From contig CP136063.1 in assembly GCA_032622095.1 (NCBI GenBank), positions 71,653,980-71,717,979 of the forward strand: DNA of 64,000 nt, written 5' to 3'. The position numbers and the translations under genes are program-made. A model generated the notes under the pieces. That model saw only the letters and a program-made list of their open reading frames with translations, did not search any database and was not told where the DNA came from. Positions 32,852 through 43,111 of the stretch are shown here, one piece after another. Numbering within the stretch: the first letter of the stretch is position 1; every line of letters starts with the position of its first letter. This DNA is from Siphonodentalium dalli (lineage: Eukaryota > Mollusca > Scaphopoda > Gadilida > Siphonodentaliidae).

Positions 32852-34043
32852 CTAGAAGATTAGCCCGCCACTGGCGGGATTGGTCCCATGGCTTTGGTCG
32901 ATCCATTAATTTTTGTTTTCAAGGTAACCCCGTACGTCGCTGCCCCCGCTGATGCCCGAAATATCGCCGAAGGTCATTTGCGGGTACCGGTGTCAAGGTC
33001 CATAACAAATTTCACATCGATGTCATCGCTGACTACCGATATATCACCCAAGGTCATTTATGGGTACCCGTTTCAAGGTCAAGATCACCTCGGGCGGACA
33101 AACTGACCCAACGAAAATCTCCACTGTCCCTTGGAACCCCTAAGTAAGAAATTTCGTGTCGATCCCCAGTTTCCGAGACGGTCATATTTTCACTAAAGTA
33201 GATAAACGCTCTTTAATAGCGACGCCTCATATACAAACATATATATTCCCATTACGGTGACAGTTGAAGGGTAAAGGAGTACTCGGACGTTCTCAGAAAC
33301 GGTGCGATGACACTTCCCGTGGCTTTTTTACCCTTAGATAGGAAGTTTGGGCTCAATTAACGGTCGAGCCGTTTTCGAGTCTATAAAGGATATATTTACA
33401 TATATATATATTTAATTTTTTGTTTTTCAATTTGACCCGATTTGACCTTGAATTGATCATTTTCAAGGTCAAGGTCAGGTCGGGGTCACAATTTAATCCG
33501 TTCATGACACTTCCCATAGATAGCAAGTTTCAGCTCAATCGGTTCGAGTCTATAAAGGACACACACATATATATCATTTGTGGGTACCCGTTTCAAGGTG
33601 AAGATCACTTCGGGCGGAAAAAACTGACCCGATGAAAATCTCCCCCGTTCATAGGAAGCCCTAAGTACGTAAGAATAAAAAAAACACGCTCATGTCTGGA
33701 TACAGTCACGCTCAAGTGTGGACCCATATGTAAGAATCACATCACACGCATACGCTCTTTATCAACGACACTGTGGATACGAACGCTCTTTAACTATCAA
33801 CGCGATTAACCCCACAGTGCCGTTTTTTGTGACTGAGAGAGGAGAACGGGTGCTCGGCGCTTCTCCAAAACGACGCGACGACCATTCCCGTGGATTTTTA
33901 CCCTTAGATGGGAAGTTTGGTCTCGATCGGTGCAGCCGTTTTCGATTCTATAAAGTACATACACACATATATATTTATATACGGAAGTCTCAAAATTATA
34001 CACATATATATTTATATACGGAAGTCTCAAAATATATAGTAGA
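32852..34043 (-). mobile_element. Helitron-like unit 1 (1192 bp)
   Basis: On the minus strand it runs from TCTACTATATATTTTGAGAC to a strong hairpin (CCCGCC, AGT, GGCGGG), then CTAATCTT and CTAG. Inside are repeated phrases GGGTACCCGTTTCAAGG(TCA/TGA) and clusters of AGGTCA-type sites near 33077 and 33470. An AC/AT-rich stretch sits next to the 5-prime end. No ORF of significance was found. Confidence 0.8.
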
Positions 34044-34924
34044 CTAGCAGGTTAGCCCGCCACTGGCGGCGTTCGTCAGAAACATGACAATTTTTAATTT
34101 TTTGTAATTAATTTTTTAATTAACTTTTTTAATTATTTTTTTTTTTCAATGAGTTAATATTAATTTTTTGTTTATAACATGAGTTAATTGTGGATTTTTA
34201 ATTTACTGGATTTTTTAATTAATTTTTTTGATTAATATTTTAATTTAATTTTTGGTTTTTCAATATTTTACCCGATTAGACCTTATTTTACCCGATTAAG
34301 GTGAAGAATACATAAGAATCACACAACACGCAGTACCCGTCCCTAAAAGAGGTATGGTTTAAGGTACATCGGGCGGAAAAACTGACCCGATGAAAATTTC
34401 CCCCGTTCCTATGAACGACAGACATAAGAATCACACAACAAGCATTTTTTGTTTTCACACAACACGCAGTACCCGTCCCTAAATGATATGATTGAAAATT
34501 TCCCCCGTTGCTAGGAACGACAGACATAAGAATCACACAACACGTTAATTGTGCCTTTTTAATCGAGATAAATGCATTTCGCGTTTCGCGTCCGTAGTTT
34601 CGTACGCATGGTTAACCGTTTAGCAACGTCGATGGCAATAAAGAGCGTTAGTCGGTTAACGACTCCAAATATGGTCAATATAAAGATCGTTGATGCCTTA
34701 ACCCCCGAAGTGTCGTTTGCTGTGATTTTGATGATTGGGAGTGGAGAATGAGTGGTCAGAGCTTGTCCAAAATGCGACGTGGACGATCTCCGTGGGTTTT
34801 TACACTTATATACGAAATTTGAGCTCGATCCGCCGAACCGTTTTCGATTCTATGAAGTACCCACATATATATATATACACACACACACACATATATATAT
34901 GTAGTTCTCAAAATATATAGTAGA
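34044..34924 (-). mobile_element. Helitron-like unit 2 (881 bp)
   Basis: It starts TCTACTATATATTTTGAGA on the minus strand and ends with the hairpin, GCTAACCTG and CTAG at 34044-34047. Inside are three partial repeats of AGAATCACACAACACG and ATGAAAATTTCCCCCG. A CA/TA microsatellite lies near the 5-prime end (34864-34902). Confidence 0.8.
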
Positions 34925-36463
34925 CTAGCAGGTTAGCCCGCCACTGGCGGCATTCGTCCCATGGCTTTGTTTCAGAAACATGACATTTTTGTAATTATTT
35001 TGTTTTTATTTGTTTTTGTTTTTTATTTTTTAATATGAATTTAATGTTTTTTAAATTTAATTTTTTGTTTCTGGCGGAAAAATTTACCCGTAGAAATCCC
35101 CCCTTCCTAGGAACAACAGACAACGCATTCTTTGTTTCGTGAAATCTCTCTATGATAACATTGCATTGAATTGAAATTAAATTTTAAATTGTTTTAATTA
35201 AATTTTTTGTTTCTGGCGGAAAAATTTACCCGTAGAAATCCCCCCTTCCTAGGAACGACAGACAACGCATTCTTTGTTTCGTGAAATCTCTCTACGATAA
35301 CATTGCATTGAATTTAAAACAAACGCTTCCCGTCGGGAAATCTGTCTGCATAATATTTCGAGTCTGCCGTACCCGTCGTAATGTCGTGAAATCTCTCTGC
35401 ATAATAGATAACATTGCATTGAATCTGTTGTTGGCATTCAGGGCTTCGGGTCGTTGTTGTTGGCATCACGGCTCCCCGAAAACTCTCACATTGCCGAAAA
35501 CGTGTATTTAGTAATATCGTTGTTGTTGATATTTACGGCTTGGGGGCTATTTTCTCGCCAACAATGTCGTTGGCGTTCACGGTTTGGGGCAGTGTGTATA
35601 GCTGCGTGAGTTAGCAGGAATCGAGGGGTGTAAGTTTAGAGCTTGTTTATATGAATGTTTCGGAAATAGACTAAGATTTTCAGCCGTAACAAAAAATGTA
35701 TACATCAGAAAATGTAAATTCCATCGGCTGTCATGTGTAGTAAAGATGTCTTATAAGCCGACATTGCCGTGGGGATGCCCGTTCCTACACGCGTTTTCGA
35801 TTCTATGAAGTACCCACATATATACACACATACACACATATATCCGATCGGTCGAGGTGTTGGTATCTGATGCAAAAGACGAAATTGTGAGTGTTGGTCA
35901 ATAGTCCCCGTGGTGAACCCCAACGCGACGTAAACATGTGTTGCGTTCTAAAAATAGGAAAGCACTTTCTCTCTGCTTTCGAGCGATAACGTTTGCGTAA
36001 ATACGAAATTGTGAGTGTTGGTTTTGTAACCGGGATTTCTGAGAAGCATTATGCCTATAACTACCCCCCCCCCCCTAAGCCCTGAACTAAGTGTCATACA
36101 TACTATAACAATGATGTTGTAAGAGTACTACATCCAATAAATCTCCCCGCATAGGAAATGCAGTCAATGTTACCGTATAACTCTGCAGATGCGAATAACG
36201 TTGAATGGCAAACAGACGCTCTTTATAGAGATGCGTCAAAAACAAACGCTCATTAAATAATCACTTGATTAACCCCCGCCGTGCCTTTGCGTTGATTTGA
36301 GATTGGAGAACGGGTGCTCTGAGCTTCTCTAAACCGCGACCACGATCGTGTCGGTGGGATTTGACACTTACATGGGAAGTTTGAGCTCAATCTTTACACG
36401 CGTTTTGGATTCTATGAAGTACACACACACACACACATATACGAAGTCTCAAAATATATAGTA
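34925..36463 (-). mobile_element. Helitron-like unit 3 (1539 bp)
   Basis: It is almost identical to unit 4 along its whole length, with a constant offset of 1539 bp. Differences are confined mainly to T-rich and C-rich runs. It contains an internal 142 bp direct duplication starting at the phrase CTGGCGGAAAAATTTACCCG (35071 and 35213). Its 5-prime end lacks the terminal TC/GA step (plus strand TATAGTA|CTAG), so this junction is imprecise by two bases. Confidence 0.82.
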
Positions 36464-38014
36464 CTAGCAGGTTAGCCCGCCACTGGCGGCATTCGTCCCA
36501 TGGCTTTGTTTCAGAAACATGACATTTTTGTAATTATTTTGTTTTTATTTTTTTTTTTTTTTTTTTTTTTAATATGAATTTAATGTTTTTTAAATTTAAT
36601 TTTTTGTTTCTGGCGGAAAAATTTACCCGTAGAAATCCCCCCTTCCTAGGAACAACAGACAACGCATTCTTTGTTTCGTGAAATCTCTCTATGATAACAT
36701 TGCATTGAATTGAAATTAAATTTTAAATTGTTTTAATTAAATTTTTTGTTTCTGGCGGAAAAATTTACCCGTAGAAATCCCCCCTTCCTAGGAACGACAG
36801 ACAACGCATTCTTTGTTTCGTGAAATCTCTCTACGATAACATTGCATTGAATTTAAAACAAACGCTTCCCGTCGGGAAATCTGTCTGCATAATATTTCGA
36901 GTCTGCCGTACCCGTCGTAATGTCGTGAAATCTCTCTGCATAATAGATAACATTGCATTGAATCTGTTGTTGGCATTCAGGGCTTCGGGTCGTTGTTGTT
37001 GGCATCACGGCTCCCCGAAAACTCTCACATTGCCGAAAACGTGTATTTAGTAATATCGTTGTTGTTGATATTTACGGCTTGGGGGCTATTTTCTCGCCAA
37101 CAATGTCGTTGGCGTTCACGGTTTGGGGCAGTGTGTATAGCTGCGTGAGTTAGCAGGAATCGAGGGGTGTAAGTTTAGAGCTTGTTTATATGAATGTTTC
37201 GGAAATAGACTAAGATTTTCAGCCGTAACAAAAAATGTATACATCAGAAAATGTAAATTCCATCGGCTGTCATGTGTAGTAAAGATGTCTTATAAGCCGA
37301 CATTGCCGTGGGGATGCCCGTTCCTACACGCGTTTTCGATTCTATGAAGTACCCACATATATACACACATACACACATATATCCGATCGGTCGAGGTGTT
37401 GGTATCTGATGCAAAAGACGAAATTGTGAGTGTTGGTCAATAGTCCCCGTGGTGAACCCCAACGCGACGTAAACATGTGTTGCGTTCTAAAAATAGGAAA
37501 GCACTTTCTCTCTGCTTTCGAGCGATAACGTTTGCGTAAATACGAAATTGTGAGTGTTGGTTTTGTAACCGGGATTTCTGAGAAGCATTATGCCTATAAC
37601 TACCCCCCCCCCTAAGCCCTGAACTAAGTGTCATACATACTATAACAATGATGTTGTAAGAGTACTACATCCAATAAATCTCCCCGCATAGGAAATGCAG
37701 TCAATGTTACCGTATAACTCTGCAGATGCGAATAACGTTGAATGGCAAACAGACGCTCTTTATAGAGATGCGTCAAAAACAAACGCTCATTAAATAATCA
37801 CTTGATTAACCCCCGCCGTGCCTTTGCGTTGATTTGAGATTGGAGAACGGGTGCTCTGAGCTTCTCTAAACCGCGACCACGATCGTGTCGGTGGGATTTG
37901 ACACTTACATGGGAAGTTTGAGCTCAATCTTTACACGCGTTTTGGATTCTATGAAGTACACACACACACACACATATACGAAGTCTCAAAATATATAGTA
38001 TAGAAGATAGAAGA
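36464..38014 (-). mobile_element. Helitron-like unit 4 (1551 bp)
   Basis: This is the outer 5-prime unit of the array on the minus strand. It has an extra 5-prime sequence, TCTTCTATCTTCTA, before ACTATATATTTTGAGAC, and then matches unit 3. A T-tract near 36550-36571 is longer than in unit 3, and the C-run near 37603 is shorter. Near identity to unit 3 indicates a very recent tandem duplication. Confidence 0.82.
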
Positions 38015-38340
38015 TGACTTTATTATCTCAGCACCGATAACTCTAGTTTACTCTACGAATCTTTCAGCCCAGAGTACGTCGCTGGTGCCGTGATGGATCT
38101 CAAGTCCGTAGAGATGACTTATACAAAGATTTAGTGGTCGAGTGAGGTGTATGGCCAGTCTGGTGTTCTCGTTTTGACTTCGGATATATATGAAGTCACT
38201 ATCTGCTATATTTCACCATCACCATCATCAATTTGAGTAGATCATACCACGAAAACTCCACCAGTACAAATACTGGGAACTTTTGAAGTATTGACAGGAA
38301 ACCTTATAAAGTCGGAAAAATAACGCGGGAAATATATGAA

Positions 38341-38440
38341 GGTTATAACCCGCTTGGTTATATGTACAAGAAATATATATCAAGGCGCTTTAGCGCCGCG
38401 ATCTGTATTTCTTGTACAGATACCCAAGCGGGTTATGACA
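38341..38440. repeat. Foldback sequence, paralogue of 10024-10125
   Basis: The arms ATAACCCGCTTGG and CCAAGCGGGTTAT are preserved, with TGTACAAGAAATA pairing to TATTTCTTGTACA. The loop GGCGCTTTAGCGCC folds on itself. Pairing here is better than in the copy A version. Confidence 0.75.
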
Positions 38441-38988
38441 TATTTATAAACTGATTCACACCCAGAAGAAAGAGGATTTGAGCCACATTCAATTACCATT
38501 CAATCAAAGGTTACTTGAATGGTTTGTGGTGTTACATATTCCTGTTGAATAATTTGTCAAATTTTCGTTGACAATCGGATCACTTGCGTCTACATTATAT
38601 ATCAGCATTTATCAACCATTTTGTTTCCGAATTTGAGAACGTTTTTATACTGATAACGTGTTTCTTGTCCTTGTGAAAATAAACTGTTTCGCATTGTTGT
38701 CATTATGGAATTATCGTTCAGAACACAAGAGACAATGTTTGGGTACCTGAGAAGTTACTTTAGAGGTATCCATCTTCATCCGCGATTTTGTCGTCGACTT
38801 TTTACTTGACCACTAATAAGTCTCGATGGTGAAAAATAATAGATTTCAAAAATCGATATCTAATAACTCTGAGCTATGATATGTGTGTTCCTCGAATCGA
38901 ATCAAATATGTTTTACCCCCGAATCCAAATAAATAGTAAATGAGGGGCGCTTAATCGGATTATGCATCTTTAACACCTAATTTTGTTT

Positions 38989-39085
38989 TTGCAAAACCTC
39001 AGATGGACTTGTTCACTTGGTATTATATCTGAGTGAAACATATTGGTTTCTTCTGCCCATATCTCACATCCGTATAACATTATCT
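38989..39085 (-). mobile_element. Fragment of LINE reverse transcriptase ORF (paralogue)
   Basis: The minus strand encodes MLYGCEIWAEETNMFHSD and PSEQVHLRFCK, homologous to 10738-10832 and to the RT of the LINE in intron 4. It is slightly closer to that LINE than the copy A version (EQVHLRFCK retained). It is non-functional. Confidence 0.8.
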
Positions 39086-39130
39086 CTTGTGTTGCTTAAA
39101 AATAGCGCTTAAACATTGTCTGTCATACTG

Positions 39131-40559
39131 TCGCACACCCTAAATCTAGTTGGATAAGAAGTTATCCAACAGTCAATCAACCGTTGTATGCCCACAGCAC
39201 CTATCTACGTTGTGTGAAATGTTGCATGACAATTTTGTCGGATACACTTTTACACAACGTTGCATATATATTTACTACCAACGGTTGTGTTTTAATTATA
39301 CAACGTGTTGGATGAAATTTCACACAACACTCAAGCAACGTTAATTGCCCACAGCACCTATCTAAGTTTATTGAACTGTTGGGTGTTGGGTAGGGTTTGA
39401 TGACATTTGTTGATTGGAAAGTTTACCTAACGTTGATTGGAAAGTATACTTGCATGTGATAGTTACGTAACTGTTGTAAAATTACGAGATCAACGTAATC
39501 TGACATTTACAAATTTGATCGTATATTTACAAAATGATCGTAATATTACGACAGAAACTGTAGGCAGCAATTGGACCATCAGAAACTATCGTAAAATTAC
39601 GAAATCATCGTAATGCGAATTTACGGTTTAATCGTAAAATTACATGGCCGATGTAATCTGACATTTACAGAAGCTGTGAACCTGGTGTTAATTGAACTGT
39701 AGTGAGGTCTCAAGCATATCTACCCCTCCACATTAGAAACAAATGCCAATAAATGCCATAGGTAGCTTGAGTATGGATGTGATCCGTCTTACCACAGAAA
39801 ATTGAATCAGGTCCACAGGTGCTCAATGTCTGCAATATACATCTACAATTATAGATCGAAAATCAATTTCCAATGCCTAATTGTCATGAAATCGACGTTC
39901 TCGTACAACAGCATTATGGAACAAAGTTACATGCCTTGAATAATTAGCCTAATTAATGTGGGTACCAACCTGTGCTTTCACCATGCAAAAAGATAACAAA
40001 CTGATAATTAACCCCCGAGTTACAAGGTATATGCTCGGACAGACAGACAGAGCCCTCGACTACCTGTATATGCCCGACCCCCCGTAGGCATAATATGATA
40101 ATAACATGGGAGGAACAGAGGAAACACTGACTATACCTACATCTAATTATAATAACATGGGAAGGACAGAGGAAACACGGGCTACATGTACCTTCATCTA
40201 ATTACTAGTATAAATAACATGGGAAAATTAACAGGAAACACGGGCTACCTTCACCTTCATGATGGTTTACATGTGAGCAGACGGTGCATAAATTACTTTA
40301 ATTAAAAAAACATTACTGAATTGTACACGACTAAGTAGCACACATGGTTTCCTCTACCAACAATTAATCTGGCTTTGCTGTGATATCGCTTAATTGTAGG
40401 AAGCGATCTTAAAGGTACGGGAGTCCTTGGCGGTGGGTATGCTGTGAAAATATTTCCACCGGTCTAAAACCCCCACAAACAGAAAGAATATTAAAATGTA
40501 GACAGACTTTGTCCGTATACAAATAAGAAATATCGCATAAACAGTATGTTATTGTCATA
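39131..40559. other. Non-coding stretch absent from the copy A block
   Basis: It contains an AT-rich area with CAACGTT and ACAACGTTG phrases and two copies of GCCCACAGCACCTATCTA (39189 and 39347). A run of short repeats of the type ATCGTAAAATTACGA covers 39470-39660. Three tandem units containing AATAACATGGGA and GGAAACAC span 40100-40255 at spacings of 51-61 bp. No gene was recognised. Confidence 0.6.
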
Positions 40560-40920
40560 TGTTTGACCATTGTTATGTAAACAAAAGCATATACAGTTAC
40601 TTTCCTGGTGTTTGTTTATATTATGATGGTAAACATAAAGAGCGTTCTATGTTGCTGAATTCCTGATATGGAACTAATAAAGAGCGTTTATATTATTTGT
40701 GTGTGATTAGCCAATAACACTGTGCTGTCTTCTGTAACACAATCAGGCTCTTGCTTAGGTAAAATATAGTAGGTCTTTATGATAGCATGCTGTTTACGCG
40801 ATGGTCATGGTATATATGAACGAAACTGTATGCGTTTTAATGTTTTTCTGTTTACGGTGATTGGAACAAATATGAATATTATCGACAACTAAGGCATCCC
40901 GTGCCTTTAAACCCCAAATA
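40560..40920. repeat. Dispersed repeat, copy 2
   Basis: This shares AAACATAAAGAGCGTT, TAATAAAGAGCGTTTATAT, AACACAATCAGGCTCTTGC and GGAACAAATATGAATATT with intron 3 of copy A (16990-17320). The boundaries and mobility mechanism are unknown. Confidence 0.65.
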
Positions 40921-41129
40921 TAAAATAAATAAATGAAAGGCAGTAGCAACATTCCTTAATTATGCAGCCATTCTTATTGACCCAGAAACTCAAACCCAAC
41001 AAAGCGCTTCCATTGATTTAATATTGTATACTTATTACTATGGACAAAAAGGCGGCTCAGCACCCCCCGCCACAAATTTGGGTTCAAGTTTTGAAAACCC
41101 TCCTGTCGCTTTCCAAACATATATGTACA

Positions 41130-41476
41130 GATACATGTGCATTGTTTACTATGATGTTGATAAATCGCAAAAATTCTTTCAATAAATTGCAAACATCTTA
41201 ATGATAGATCGCAAAATACATAGCAAACATCACAAACATATTCGCGATAAATTGCAAACATATTTGCAATTTTATATAATAGATTAAATAAAATCACAAA
41301 CATCTTTGCGATAAATATTTAAATAATCGCAAACAAATTAACATAATCTATACCTTTGTGATCGCAAAGGTATGTGTCGCAAATATTTGTGTGCTTTATC
41401 GCAGTCAAAGATATCGCATTGTATTTTATCGCAAAGAATGAAAGATGTTTGCGATTTATTGCAGATATATTTTTTT
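41130..41476. repeat. Degenerate GCAAACAT / TTTGCGATAAAT repeats
   Basis: About fifteen degenerate occurrences of ATCGCAAA, GCAAACATAT and TTTGCGATAAAT occur in both orientations, so the region can fold in many ways. The sequence from 40921 to here holds nothing else that I recognise. The minus-strand open frame over 40974-41303 follows from the repeat composition. Confidence 0.6.
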
Positions 41477-41745
41477 ATATCTTGTTGGTTGTTCCAAACA
41501 CCACTGTTTTTTGTATCAATCAAGATTTTTTGACTTTCCCCAATTTTAAATCAGAATAAGATATGGATAAAATTTGTCACTATAGCTAATTATTGGTCGG
41601 AAACTGCGCAACTGAGTTTGGGTGGGTCGTCTTCGGTCGGGTATTCCAGTCCTTTTGTTAGTCTGATTTAACATGTTTACTTTAAAATTGGGAAAGTCGA
41701 AAAATCTTGATTGAAACAAAAAACGGCGGTGTTTGAACAAGATAT
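41477..41745. repeat. Foldback element with arms of about 75 bp
   Basis: The left arm 41477-41553 (ATATCTTGTT, AAACACCACTG, CAATCAAGATTTTTTGAC) and right arm 41662-41745 (GTCGAAAAATCTTGATTG, CGGCGGTGTTTGAACAAG) are inverted copies. The spacer is about 108 bp. It adjoins the GCAAACAT repeat tract, which may be part of the same element. Confidence 0.75.
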
Positions 41746-41817
41746 CAATAAATTAGCTGATCGATCACTCGAAAATCTTGGAGCAAATTAGTTGTATGCC
41801 AAATTGCGATCATATAT

Positions 41818-42535
41818 GAAAGTGTCAATGACACTGTAGCTCAACTTAGGTAGGGGAATCATTTAATGGTTGACAGTAAATGGAGGAATTAGGAAAGGTA
41901 CTAATTGAAATGTCTAAGTAAGACAAGATGTAAATGTGCAGAGAGACCAACAAATAAATATTGGTGGAAGTAGAACCTGTGCCCGCGTCGACGGATTCAA
42001 TTTTGAAATCCAAGATGGCCGCCAGCGGCCATGTTTTTTGGCTGAATGACCCCCAAAATGGCTCGTTCCCTTCTACATGTCAATATCAACATTCGTGACA
42101 AGTTTCATAACGATCGGATCAGGGATGTGGTCTGTAGGGTGTACCAAAAGATTTAGTGATGCGGCCATGTTTTTTTGCCAAATGACCACAAAATGACTCG
42201 TTCCCATCAACATGTCAATGTCAACATCCATAACAAATTTCATGAAGATCAAACAAACAGATCGGTCAATAACCCATGATAATGGATTTTGTAGAAATAT
42301 TTAGTCATACAAAGAGTAAAATCCAAAATGGCCATTGGTGGCCATATTTTTTTGCCGAATGACCCCAAAATGACTCATTCCCATCAAGATGTCACCCCGA
42401 TGATCCCTGTGAAGTTTGTTGATGATCAGATCAGGGATGTGGTATGTAGGGTGTGTCAAAGTATTTAGTGATGCAAAGAGTAAAATCCAATATGGCTGCC
42501 GGCCATGTTTTTTGGCCAAATGACTAGCTTGTGTC
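41818..42535 (+). repeat. Interspersed repeat with internal units of about 160 bp, copy 1
   Basis: It starts AAAGTGTCAATGACACT next to TAGCTCAAC and contains about four units. Each unit carries AAATCCAAGATGGC, GGCCATGTTTTTTGG, AATGACCCCAAAATG and GATCAGGGATGTGG. The same family occurs in the opposite orientation at 52112-52945. A typical motif of such marine-invertebrate repeats (GTCCGTCCGTC) is present in that second copy. Confidence 0.7.
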
Positions 42536-43111
42536 CTGGTCCCTCCCCTGTGGCCAGTCAAAAACTGCTAGTTAAATTAAAAAACAATATTGTTTTACAT
42601 TTGGTCAACATTGTCATTGGAATTGTCATCAGTTGGAAATTTCCAACTCAATGAAGGCTTGAGGCTAGTCTAGATGCTAGGATTTTGCGATTTTCTTGTT
42701 CAGATTTCAAAATTTTCGCACACAGGGCCGAACCATGGTCGGCCCTGTGTGTCATTGTCCCTCCCCCATCGCCAATAAAAAACTGCTAATTAGTTCAGCC
42801 TGGTGTGTCCTGGTCTCTTTTCCGTAGCTGTGTGCATTTGTCTGGAGTTAGACCACTAGATGTTATGATTTATGCATTTTTTCAGGTTAGAATATCTTAA
42901 TGTTCTGATACCCTGATACCGGGAATATAGAACCATGGTTTATGAATATCTAGGGTATATTAGGTCTGATCACTGAGGTGCAAGGGGGGTGCAAATGGAA
43001 TTATGCAAAACTTGTGTGGCCTGATTCAAGGGGAGGGGGTGCAGTTGGAATTTCCCCAAGGTGGACACCCCCCCCCCCCCCCAACGGAAACCCTCTAGCC
43101 ACATCCTGGCC
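42536..43111. other. Non-coding stretch with poly-C run
   Basis: Two related phrases (GTGTCCTGGTCCCTCCCCTG at 42532 and GTGTCATTGTCCCTCCCCC at 42749) and two AAAAACTGCTA sites suggest a diverged duplication. A poly-C run is at 43068-43082. No gene was recognised. Confidence 0.5.

Larger units (their letters stand above)
32852..38014 (-). mobile_element. Head-to-tail array of four Helitron-like non-autonomous units
   Basis: On the minus strand the array begins TCTTCTATCTTCTA and ends CTTCTAG. It lies between host A (complement of T at 38015) and host T (complement of A at 32851). The paralogous site at 9635/9636 is empty and shows no target duplication. Four copies of the hairpin CCGCCAGTGGCGG are each followed, 8-9 bases later, by CTAG (at 32852, 34044, 34925 and 36464 in plus coordinates). 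At two internal junctions CTAG abuts TCTACTATATATTTTGAG, the start of the next unit. 5-prime TC, 3-prime hairpin plus CTRR, and insertion between A and T are Helitron hallmarks. No Rep or helicase is encoded. Confidence 0.85.
38015..39130. other. Paralogous upstream block of copy B, right part
   Basis: The paralogy with the copy A block resumes at TGACTTTATTATCTCAGCAC (9636 in copy A) and runs to the phrase CTGTCATACTGTCGCAC. It carries the same foldback and LINE fragment as copy A. After 39130 the two copies diverge until about 45614. Confidence 0.85.

Noticed and set aside
35249-37462. Identical pairs of short open frames in Helitron-like units 3 and 4
   Set aside because: They are identical only because the DNA units are recent duplicates. 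None shows a Rep, helicase or other known motif.
32852-38014. Interpretation as Helentron/Helitron2 elements
   Set aside because: Those insert between T and T and lack the 5-prime TC and 3-prime CTRR. Here the flanks are A and T and the ends are TC and CTAG.
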